Made by a program: the position numbers and the translations under genes. From Chromobotia macracanthus (lineage: Eukaryota; Chordata; Actinopteri; Cypriniformes; Botiidae): DNA of 64,000 nucleotides. The notes under the pieces are model-generated. The model ran no database searches. It was not told the origin of the DNA and saw only the letters and a list, made by a program, of their open reading frames with translations. The DNA lies in assembly GCA_036877525.1 (NCBI GenBank), contig JAZGTH010000040.1, positions 682,001-746,000 on the forward strand. The letters run 5' to 3'. Of this stretch, positions 26,601 through 38,500 are shown one piece after another (position 1 is the stretch's first letter; the number at the start of each line of letters is the position of its first letter).

Positions 26601-29600
26601 GTAAACTTTTAAAGCTTAATTTCACTTTTTAAATTAACAATATTATGTGCCTATTTATGCAAGCTACACCTTATTTTAAGGTGATAATTATTTCACTATA
26701 ATGTAGTTCACTACATTATTGCATTCATTTTCAGTTTAACGCAACATACAATTAGTGATGCACAGGATATCTTTATCATCTTTGCTGATATTAGTGATTT
26801 TTTTTAATGTTTTTGATTTATTAGTGGATGCCTATTTCTGCCTATTAAAGATGAATTCAAACTTTGCCATTCTCCAGCAAAGATTTTGCAGTTTGAAAGC
26901 ACTTTTCATACAAATAGGATGCACTTGAATAGAGCAGCGTTACAGAAGCTGTGTGAATATAACAATAGCAGAGCTTAAGCTGTGTGCATTCATGCATAAA
27001 AATGAGTTAAGCTCATAACTTTCAAGAAAAGTTTACACAACCTTCACTACTGTTACTTTCAGGTCTGATTTGTGCTAGTTCATTTATCTGTCTGGCTTTA
27101 GCTAAAAGGCCAAGGTCATTCCCAGGGAACATATAGTTTGAATTCACTTCAGAATTAATACAGCTGCCAAAAGCATAAATGTAAATTGTAACATTCAGAA
27201 TGCATTAGTAGAAATCAGAGTACCTCCTAACAGTTAAAAATGCCAGTCGCCTGTTTGTTTACTTTAGAACACACATGCACATTAGCTGGGCTAGTTTTGT
27301 TTAGTTTTTGTAAGTTTTCAGTGAACAAAGCAGAATTTATGATATCATTGTTAGATTTTATGGCTGATTTGGAATATGCCATTAGCACATAATGGCACAG
27401 ATTTTAACATTTGTTTGGCAGAAATGCTGTCTTCATACAGTAAATGAAATGCGTATGATAAAGGGATAGTTTAGGATGTGTCTTGGTTCTTCTCTTGCAC
27501 TTTGTATGTGTTTGCTTCATTGACAATAGAATAAAATGATGTTTTTGACTCGTGCTCTAATCACAAGTTACACACCTGCTGCTATAGCCTGAATTATGTT
27601 GTTGTACAACAACAGAATTTAACTTAATTTCCAGAAAGTAATTTGAGAAAAGATCAAACTGTTTTTTAGAACATGCTTAATTGATAGACAGCCTAAAATC
27701 CTTTTAGTTTATCCCCTTTGTCCTAGCCTCAGTCAAACCTTAGATTAAGTTTTGGTTATGCTGTGGTATCTTGGCTAGTGATGTCTGTAAAAACAATACA
27801 GAGGGGAATGACTTAACTAAAAAGAAAAAGGTCAGAGGTCATGAATATCTATTCAGTATCTCAATTGTTTCTCATAGCATTAAGATTAAATGGAGAGAAG
27901 ACAGAGATTTGTGGTGATGTTTCCTGCTTTTCAGATGTTTCTCCTGAGAAAATACTCCACTAACCTCATGTGTCTCCTCCAGAGATTCAGAAGAGATCTT
28001 AAACTGTGCTCTAATTTGCCAAAATATAGATGCATATACTTTCCACATACCACAAAGCTCTTTGTTCTTTCTTTATGTAAAATTCTCAGTTTTGTCCATT
28101 TTTTGTTCACAAGAGAAACATTTGAGGCAAAGTTAATATTTCAGCTGAAACATGATTTAACTGAACTTCATTAATTCAACTATGCTATAAACGAGCAACC
28201 TTTGAGTGTTTACATGATTGTACTGTGCTGTCTGCTAGAAATGCCATAGGTTCTGTTATTGCTTTTTTGTCGAGAATATTATTATGCCTGTCACTGTAAA
28301 AATACACTGCATTCACACAAGAGTGACTGCTGCTCTGAGAGAGCATGTGACAGCCGAAGGGTTCAGCCACCAGTCCTACGCATTGTACAACAGTATCTTT
28401 ATTACTTCAGTGGGGTTAAAATGAGGCCATTGGGTTAAATCACCTTGCTTGCATCAATTGCCTTATGAGAAAGATCCATAAGGGACCCATAAAAAGCATA
28501 GCAGTCCGAGGGGATTTACTGGTTTAAGCTGTTGTTCAACAAAGACCCTCATTTCTCATTTTGAGATCTGAGACAGGCATTTCCTGTTTCTATCTCATCT
28601 GTGCTCCCTGTCTACGTAGTAGACCGTAAGGCCAGTTCATTTAGCTTATTAAAATCTCACCCAACAAGTGGACTTTCATTCAAGGTGTACATTTATCGCT
28701 TTGTGTGTTCTCTGGGAATCAAACCCATGACCTTTGTGTTGCTAGCATGGTGCTTTACCTGTTAAGCTACAGGAACTCATGCATGAAGTTGCAAGCAAGT
28801 GGAGTTGGGGTGAAGCATGATCTAGCTGGTTTGCTGTATGCTACAATCTGAATATTACTGCCCACAGTGCCAATGTCCCAATGACCTGCATTACTTTTGC
28901 ATAACATGCCAGTAATGCTCCCTGTGAACTGTAATAGAGCACAGATTATTTACTGAGAGCTTGGAGGGGGAGGGTGGTAATTATGTAAACGTTTACCGAG
29001 AGGAGCCAGTGGAGATTTAGGTTTAAAAAAAGGAAATAAGAAGCAGGAAATTGTAGAATATGTGAGGAAAGTGACAACAAAGGAGAAGCAAATGTGGCAG
29101 GGGAGCTTTGACCTGCTAGTGTAACAGGAAGCTGACACGCCTGCTGGCTATGGAGCAGACAGATCCTGGTCTAATAAGCACGGCATTTTCTCTATCTGAC
29201 AGTACTGCGGACACACTGGCCAACCAGCCGTGATGCTCTGACTGCTGCAAAGTATTATGGAAAGTCTGAGCACTCCTGTTACATATATCTGAAGTTAAAA
29301 TTCAGGCCCAGTGTGCCGCAGTGTAAAATGTTACAAATGAATGATTTGAATGATTAGTTTTGTCAGTGAAGATCAAAAGTGAGAGATACAGAGTGACAAC
29401 GGGTTGCAGGTAAGATTCTAGGAAGCATTTCTCTTTAGAAAGATAGAAACTTGCAGTTAGGACATTTTACGATGCTTGATACCATTTTTGATAGCCCAGC
29501 AAAATCAAGTATGCTATTGGTTTACACATTCCTTTATTTTAAAAGTTAAACATTAATCTTACGTTCACTGAAAACAATGGCATGTAACCTTTAAGTATTC

Positions 29601-32477
29601 TCAGTTAAATCAACATTCATGCTTCAAGTTTATCCTGGTAACAGTTCAAGGAAATAATAATTAAGGGAAGAACAAAAATGAAATTGAGCAATGAGTGGTT
29701 TTGTCAATAGTGTTTGATCAATAAAGATATATAACCAGCAGGTCCATTAGGCTGTATTTGAACTGCAAGGCTTAACACAGATTTGATATTCTGGCACACA
29801 TCACATTTTGTTTTCCTTCCTGTCTACATTCAAGACAAACCTGCTGTGACACTGACATTGCAATTTATTCGTTTCTATTTTCAGCACCAGACTAAATCTG
29901 GTTTTTTTATTAAAAGTTTGAAATTGTGGCTCAAGTATGGGTGTTTGTTGCACCTATCTTAACTAGAAAGGTTACATTTTTCTATTCAATCCAGGTTTAT
30001 TTATATAGGGCTTTTCACAACTTCATTGTCAATGCAAAACACAGAGGAAGTGCAAGAGAAGAACAAGACACATCCTAATAAACTATCCCTTTATCATATG
30101 CATTTCATTTATTGTATGAAGACAGCATTTCTGCTAAACAAATGTTAACAACAAAAGCTGCTTTACAGAAACAGGTTTTAGAAAAGCTAGTTGACACATT
30201 GAATGTTGGCACACAATAAATTGAAGTTGTAATTTTTACTAACAAATAAAGTACTTTCTCTCTTTATTTTACAGAAAGCACGGCCCAAGGCTCGTCAGTC
30301 ATCACTCTCCAAACCTCCTGAGAGTAGCTACTTTGGAGTTCCCTTGGCTAACGTTGTCACTCCTGAGCGGCCCATTCCACTCTTCATTGAAAAGTGCATT
30401 CGTTACATTGAGGCTACAGGTAAACAGACATATATAAAGACTGACCTTGTATCGCTACATCTGAGACAAGCCAGGCTCAGATCATTTAATTTCCTTTTAT
30501 AACCTGCTTTGTGGATAGCAAGGATCTATCTATTGTGGTTTTTAATTAGAAATCATAGCGTACACTGAAATATTGAGGCTTGAGCATGTGTTATGCTGTG
30601 TCCACATTTGCATACATTTTTAAATAATATGGAACATAGTAGCATACTTAAAACATCATGCAAAGTGGACCAGGTGGTAGTATTTCTGGGTGTGTTATGC
30701 AAAGTGTGCAAATCTATTAATGCTTTTTATATATGCTATTAAGATATTCTATACAATTAAAAAGAATGTCTTTGAACTATTTCAGATGCAAATCATTACC
30801 AAGGAATTCGAAGGTGAAGCTGCCCCAATAGTTTTTAACTGCATTTTTTAATGCAGTTTTAATGTTGAATTGAATCTATCAACATGCATTGTTGTACCCA
30901 GAAAGGGGTCTGTGGTATAAAGATGCATTTTTATACTGTGGGTCCTGCCTTTTAATGTACATAAATACTTTCCCATTACCATCTACACACTATATACTGT
31001 ACTACGCTAACTGAAGTATGCAATTTGAGACACACTGTTGACCATGAGTTACCCAGAAGTCACAGCAGTGGCTGATTCTGAAAACACAATAACTGTGTGA
31101 GTTGTACACAGTGACTCAGAGGCAGCAGAAGTGCTCAATGCTTTGTATGGAGAGGATTATGGGCATATTTGCATTATTTCATATAAAAACAGCTAAATGT
31201 TATGGAGTCTTATGGAGTGTTATTACAAGTTAAACTATGTTTAATTCAACAGCATCTTAAAGGCACATCACTCATATTGTGGGGACAGTGATAGAACTGT
31301 CATATTGTACATGTAATGGGGTAAAAATAGGACAGATCTTCCTATTGTTGTGAAGAGAGTGTTGTAAGTGAGGCTAGTAATGAAGACTGTAGCAAAACTC
31401 GCTCAAAACTGTGCACACGCTCCATTATGAGTGTCATTCTTTACATTTAGTCATGTACTATAGCAGACGCTTTTATTTAAAGCAACTCTTAAATGAGGGA
31501 AAACAAGTAGTTTTTCTTGACTTGGCTCACCGCAGTGCCAAGTTTCAAGAGTAAATTGACACAGTTTACAGATAATTATTGCTTTACTTAGAAAAGTTCT
31601 GAAAAAGCATTCAGTTAATTACAATTAGTAAGGAATAATGTACATTCAGCTGATCATTATTGCAAAATAACCTAGACATCTGGATGGTGTGATTGACCAA
31701 TCAGAATAGAGTATTCCAGAGCCCTGTATAATTTAAAGGTTTTTTATGTTAATTTTAAGTTATTAATTTCCATGTAACTATTTCCATTTTTTTATTTTAA
31801 TTTAACTTTATAATTTTTGTTGCAGTATGTATTTTGTGTTTTACATTTTTACTATCCCTTTGAGCTCAGTGTGTAAATGACCTTAAGTGTCTCACACTTC
31901 ATATAGCAGTATAGTAAAGTAGGCATGCGCATATGTCAGTCTGTCTGCGCAGCCAGCCGTGATTTTATTTGTGTCCGTAGCGTTAATGCTGTTTGCTTGC
32001 ATGGATTTAGCTCATCAGATGAGAGCTAGTGCATGGGCTTGTTTGGGGTCTCTGTGTTATGATTCCTGTAGGAATGATACTGTAGGAAAATAGCTAATTT
32101 ACTGGATATATGAGATAAATTATACACCCAATGCACATCCTTACTTTTAATTTTGTTTAAAGTGCTAAAAGGTTTCCTGACACAGAAAAAATATGTCCAA
32201 TTTATTCCAACCAAAATCACTTGAATACACATTCATAGTAATTACGATGTCCAGACTCCTAAGTAGGAACATTTCAGAATCAGTTGAAGTATGAGTTTCA
32301 AAGCCCTGAACCCTGCAAACATTGTCAGCCCCACCCTTTGGATCATACATGTGAACCACCAGGGGGCAGATTAGAGGCAGTGGACCTGTCATTAATAATT
32401 TCATAGTTCTGTCCCTGATCCTTTTCTATTTCCTTTTGCATGTCGATTACTTTCTCCCCACCTGCCTGTTTCATGTT

Positions 32478-32549
<72 letters not shown>

Positions 32550-35500
32550 ATGCCAAGCCTTTGCAGTAATTTTCTGCTTGAAAACTCTCCTCATTGAGAT
32601 CGATATCACAGCACAAATGGTGAACAATCTTTAAGGCTCGGCTCTTTTTTGTGTGTTCTCAGGCAGGTACCACAGTCTACAGCATGATCTGCTGATAGAA
32701 CCCACAACAAGCAAGGCTGTTGTAGAAAAATATCAGCTTGACATGTCGAGCAAGTCCTTCAGTAGCATTCAACGCGTGCTTTGTCATAGCTGCTGACTTT
32801 CTCAGGCTTGTGAGCAATATAGCCTTTTAGTGCTAGCTGTCTGAACTAGGGTTGGGATGGCTGACTAGTCCTCTAGCAACCACCTAGTTATTAGTGAGGT
32901 CAGCTGGTTCTTATGTAGCACAGGTTCCATTAACAAAAAGTAAATGCTACAACCAAATGAGTTTTATGTCTTTTGCTGTTAACAGTTCTGGAAAATTTGA
33001 CATACATGTAGACGAAACTACATAAAATATACAATAAAATGTCAGAATTGTTGTCATGAAGATCAGTTTCATTTCTCAATTGTCTTGTGTATTTTTATTT
33101 TAACAATTGACTTAACAATAACTAGAAAGTCTGTATGCAGTTTTTTTGTGATAAATACTACTTCACACACATGATTTTTATGCTTTAAAGAAAAGCATTT
33201 ATTAACTAAAATAACAAATACATAAAACATTTTTGAGATATAATCAGTGTAAACACAGGCTGTTTGTTGTTCTCTAGGTTTTTTTAGATAGCATAAATAT
33301 CCTTTAGCAGCTGTGCTTCAGATGGATCAGTGTTTTAGTTTTCTGACCATCTAGCAAGTCTAGATACTATTATAATTTTGTGCAATTTATATGTTTAATA
33401 ACTGTCAGAAACTCTGTTGAAGTGATGGGCTAAGCATCCATAAATCTCTTAGAAACACATCTGCTCAGTGTCAAATGGAAATCACCATAAATCAGCCTAA
33501 TAACGTAGGGATTGTTTAAGAAACAGCTAAGCTAGTCTATTTACAAAAATGTGTTTATGTATCCCTAGTATCACCTAATTAAGTTAAGGTGAAATTCATT
33601 CTACGGGCATACAAATGTTTTTTTAGGATCCCATTTTCTCAATTTTTCTTTATTTTGACAGCACGGAAATGAAAGGACAATTGTGGCCTGTGAAACTGAC
33701 CTGCATATCCTTAAAGAAGCAGATTTACCTAGTTTATATAGGGATCCATATCCTTCCCTTTCTGTTATGCCCTATGTGCCAAAAACTCTTCCTCTTATTT
33801 TCTGTTAATTCCTCCGTCTAAATCCATCTCTCATTTGTATTTCGACGATCTTCACTTTTTATCTCTGCTCACCGTTTTTAAACTGTCAGTTTCTCTTTTT
33901 GGGACGGTAAAATAGACAGATTCTGGGAGTTAAAGGGATGAGGCAGCTGCTGTCTCCACATGACACTCCATTGCTCATTGTGGCTCACCTGATCAGTGAC
34001 TAGACCAGTTTTAGAATGAGTAGGAGTGTGGTGTTAAATTCCAGGCATGGGGACAAGAAATACACTGGTGGGATACAGTTTAGTACAGTACAGACAAAGA
34101 CTTAATAGCAGTTGTATGACATTGCTAGACCATTCCACTAGCGATGCCTAGGTAATGGGTTCGATTTCCAGCATAGGTGCATACAGGGAAAATATATACC
34201 TTGAAATTGCATTGAATAAAAGTGTCCGACAAATGCATAAAATGTAGGGTCGGGTTAAAAGGGAGCAGAAGATGAGCACAGGAAGTGCTAGGGGTTTGTT
34301 TGGACATGTTGCAGGGGTGGCTGTGAGTTTTGGTCAGTGATGCCCATGAGAAAAAAAGTCTTTTCTCTCTCACTTGAGATGACATGACCTCATGTTGTCT
34401 TGACGTTGCTAATGGACTGGATGTTCAGTTTGAAGGCCAGAAGACTGACAATGATGGACACTGAAAGAAGAAATGAACTGATGGGCAGTTGAGGAAAAGG
34501 GGAGGAAAGACCTCCTTGTATTGTCCTTGACTGTCTTAACTTGTCTCTGTTATTTTTTAATTTAGTCTGACTTAACTTAAGCTTCAAATTTGGTTGAAGA
34601 TATGAGCTACAACTGCAGTCTTATGATCTTTTTATTATACTTTATTGTACTTTGAATAATGAATTTTTTCCTGCCTCCAATTGTCCAAAAAATCTTGATT
34701 AGGTTATTTGTAAATATATATTGTATATATTATTTATGTTAACTTAAGTTGAACTTACAAAGCAAATGTCATAGTGTCTCTTATCCATTAACCTTTTTTA
34801 TTTAGCTTTTACCCTTCGTCTTGAAGCAAAATACACTGTCATAAACACAGCCTTCCTCCTCACACACACTCTTCCCTTCCGGCAGTTGTACAAAAAAGCT
34901 TTTATGGATAATTGATCAGGCGAGGTGAGGCAATCAATGCGGTCTACCTCGGCAATGTGCCGACTCATTTCCGAGAGTGTCTCTATGCCTCTTTTTTACT
35001 GTCTCTCTTTATCGATGTACTTGTTCCCCTCTCCGTTCTGCTGCTTCTGTCTACATGTACACGGCACAAGACACTGTTGCTGTCTGCCTATAGCACTGTT
35101 CATCATGTACAACTGATAAATCCTACTGCAGAGATCTGACATACAATTAGCAAACTACAGATATAAATTAAATGCATGTAATACACAAAACAGTCAGAAG
35201 TGAAGATAACAGCATTGAATTGCTCTTATCAAACTTTGGAATGTGCTAAATAAACAGTGAGCAAAACCCATTAATTAATTAAATTAACCAATTAATTAAA
35301 GTCAACTCTATCTCTGCTCTCTCTCACTCAGGGTTGAGCACAGAGGGAATCTACAGAGTGAGTGGAAATAAAGCCGAGATGGAAAGCATGCAGCGTCAGT
35401 TTGACCAGGGTAAGTCACTTTTCAGTTTCTGTCACTTTAAAATGTATTTTTCTACTAAATGCATTTTGTTGATTGCATTAAACATTGTTTTTATCCTGTT

Positions 35501-38500
35501 GTCTGTAACTATCAAAATAAATCAGCAAGCAATTTTTGACTCAAGACCCACCATTTGAAAAGTGCTGCTTTAAGGTACTTCAAAAAAGTATCATGGTACT
35601 TTCACAGTACAAATTTCGCAACAGTATGACAAAAGTAGCTTTTTTAAAATAAAAGTAAATTTAAAATTTTCATTTACAAACTTTTGGCAAAACGCTATCA
35701 AACTAAGAGCATTATCCATAACCAGACCAATGACACTCGCCTGTTTGCTTTGCACCTCACCCTATTTTCCTCTCTCTCTCTTCGATTACCCACCCCCACA
35801 AAATTTACACGTTCTCAAATTACCTTGCTGTTGTAGCAGCATAATCTAAAAACAGCAGTACATACACACTTCTGTAACTCATATTTGCCTTGGGGAAAAG
35901 TTTGAGTGGACCAGTTACTGGGGCAACTGTAGATCCAGCTGACCTCACTGCCTTCAAATAAATGGCTACTGTTCTTCAGCGTATGGATCACATTTCCATC
36001 AATGAGCACATTGTAGAGCAGATAAGCTCAATTAACCTGGACTGATCCATGCCTATTGATCTTGCCTACAGAGAGCTGTTATGAAAGCATAATATCAGAG
36101 CAGCCAATACAGCAAAGAGAGGTGGTGGACGTCTGCAATGAGGAACCAAGATCTTATTGTTTACTCCAATTTAAATGCATGTGTTCAGTTCAGCGTTTAC
36201 CAATTTTCCAAAACTATATGGAAGAGCATTTATCATAAACTATTCAGATACAATCGATACAGTAATATTTTTGTGTCTATTTTATCATAATATTTGACAC
36301 TTTGAATTCTCATTGAATATTGGTTTTGAAGCATGTTTTGGATTAAAAGGTACTGTATTAAAATACTAGTCACAAAACTATTTAATGTAACTGTATTTGT
36401 TACTGCTAACGGCTGTTCAGCTATTATCATTGGTCACCTTCTTTTTGGACCGTTAATACTGTTATGTTCATGTAGACATGTATGAGGGAAAGTTAAAAGT
36501 CGGTGAGTTGGCAGTTTGGTAGTAAGTCCATCCATTATGCAAATTTGTGCATCTGTTGTGAACATGATAGGCTGGAATTATTGTATTGATAGGGTAATCT
36601 ACTGACAGGGTAATCAGCCAATCACAGCAATGTGAGGTGTACCACCTCCTTTTATGTGACCTTTTGCCTTTTTAGTGGCCTCCCTCTAAAACTTTATCCA
36701 TTGTCTCACTGTTGGACAGTTTACTGTTACTTTAGACAAATGACTGATTTACTCACTGTACATATTAACTTAATATTTAGTTTCACTTATGCTTTAATTA
36801 TAATTAGTTTCACTTATGCACTTAGTTTCAATTTATATTAGTTTCACATCAGCACTGTTGATTATTGCCTCCCTTGCATCTTGGTGTACAGTATGTGCAG
36901 GTTATCTGAGTGCATACTGGAGTAGAGGCTGCGGAAAGTGTTTTTGTTTGCTAATTTTTTTAGAATTTGTTTAAAGTAAGTGCCACCAGTGCATGCGTGG
37001 GTGCATGCGCGGGTGCATGCGCGGGTGCATGCGCGGGTGCATGCGCGGGTGCATGCGCGGGTGCGACTGCCTCTGCAGGCCGCCCTGTGTGCGTGTTTGT
37101 GCGGGAAGAAAAGGTCAGTTAATTACCAGCAGATTGGTTTGGGTAATGAACCATGAGATCATGCGCTCCACTGATCCAGCCAGGTCCGGCTCAGATCGCC
37201 ATGAGCTAATAGAAAGTGAAGGCCTGTGTCAGATCCATCAGAACCCCACGCAGCCAGGTGACAATACAATTACCGTGGAAATTACTGCCCAGGTATGTGC
37301 TAACAGCACCTTGGGCCCATTGCACTGCGATTAGATGCAGAACCGTCAGCAGATCAAGTGTTCACTACATAGCCAACACTGATTGCTGATAATGTGGTTT
37401 TAGGACGCTTATAAGAACTGATCTGGTGTCAGCAAAATGAAAAACCTAAACAAACAGGACTTGTGGAATGTTCATTTAATATTAATGTTTACAGGGCCAT
37501 AAGAAAGAAATGTTTTACAGCTTTATCTCTTTCTCTCAATCAGATAGGAAAAACCTGAGATTAAAATGATGGTTTAAATCAGGGTTTGTATTATTTACTA
37601 CTTTTAAACTCTTGCCATTACCCATGCACCAGTTTTTCATATAGTGTGCCGGTCACAAGCTAAGACCATATTTTAATGGATCAGCAGGCCGATTGAAATG
37701 CACCAGACAACAAGAGAAGGGGACATTAGATAAAACAGTGTTTGTGTGTCCAGAATGACCCCTCGGATGGGCTGCCTGTAATAAACTTAGGGCAGAAGCA
37801 TACTCTGCTCAGGTATGCAATAAAGTGCAAATGGAAAATGCATTGCGTAATTAAAGGGTAAATTGCTTTATTGTTGGTGCAGGTCTTGGATTGCGTTCAA
37901 CTAGAAACTAACTATAGCCTCTCTCTCTTTTTTTATGATAGACCCAAACATTGACCTGGTCGAGAAGGATATGTCTGTAAACACAGTGGCTGGAGCCATG
38001 AAGAGCTTCTTTTCAGAGCTGCCTGATCCCCTGGTACCCTACAGCATGCAGACGGAGCTGGTCGAAGCTTTCAGTAAGTACCAGCCAGAAAGCGAGAAGA
38101 TACATGGATCTTCACAATCTAACAACACAGATACAAGGAATGTTCTTCCACAGGCTGATGTTTACTGTCAGAAACCCAGTATGGCTGGCTGTAGGGATTG
38201 TGGAAAGAGGCTAACGCAGAATGTTGCAGTCCAGAGAGATCCCCTTTTGGTGGATCTCCTGTGGATAAAGACAGCTGTAGTTAGAAGAGGTAGAAAAACA
38301 AGAGATAAGCCACAGTGTTGAAAATGATCTACTTTCAGAAACATGCTGGCAGAAAAGGATTGGATTTCTGCAGTGTGTTTTTCTGTTGTGGACTTAGACT
38401 CTTTTCTTGAGCTTTAATACATACTCACACACTCTCAGTGTGAAGTTCAGTATTGTCTGATCTGGGCATTTCTCCAAGCTAGCAATGCACAGTCAATGAG

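Larger units (their letters stand above)
26601..30274 (+). other. arhgap35: arhgap35 intron 1 (between coding exons 1 and 2)
   Basis: A 3674-nt phase-0 GT-AG intron. It holds a pair of ~100-bp inverted copies (27404-27502 and 30048-30148), a minus-strand SINE at 28669-28775, and a fish repeat with a tttatatag...gcttt / aaagctgctttacag signature at about 29995-30185. Nothing else is recognised. Retaining it would append only VNF before a stop. Confidence 0.85.
30420..35331 (+). other. arhgap35: arhgap35 intron 2
   Basis: A 4912-nt phase-1 intron. It contains a SINE core fragment at about 31440-31500, a perfect CTCF-type motif at 32356-32369, a (TG)34 microsatellite at 32480-32547 and a plus-strand SINE at 34111-34247. 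The remainder is AT-rich unique-looking sequence. Confidence 0.85.

Noticed and set aside
28715..28772. Possible tRNA gene on the minus strand
   Set aside because: A and B boxes are present but the cloverleaf does not form; the context is a SINE.
32343..32627. Open frames with long histidine/threonine or cysteine/valine runs
   Set aside because: They are translations of the TG microsatellite within intron 2.
36993..37334. 113-codon open frame beginning with repeats of MRGC
   Set aside because: The repeated peptide is a by-product of the 12-bp minisatellite in intron 3.
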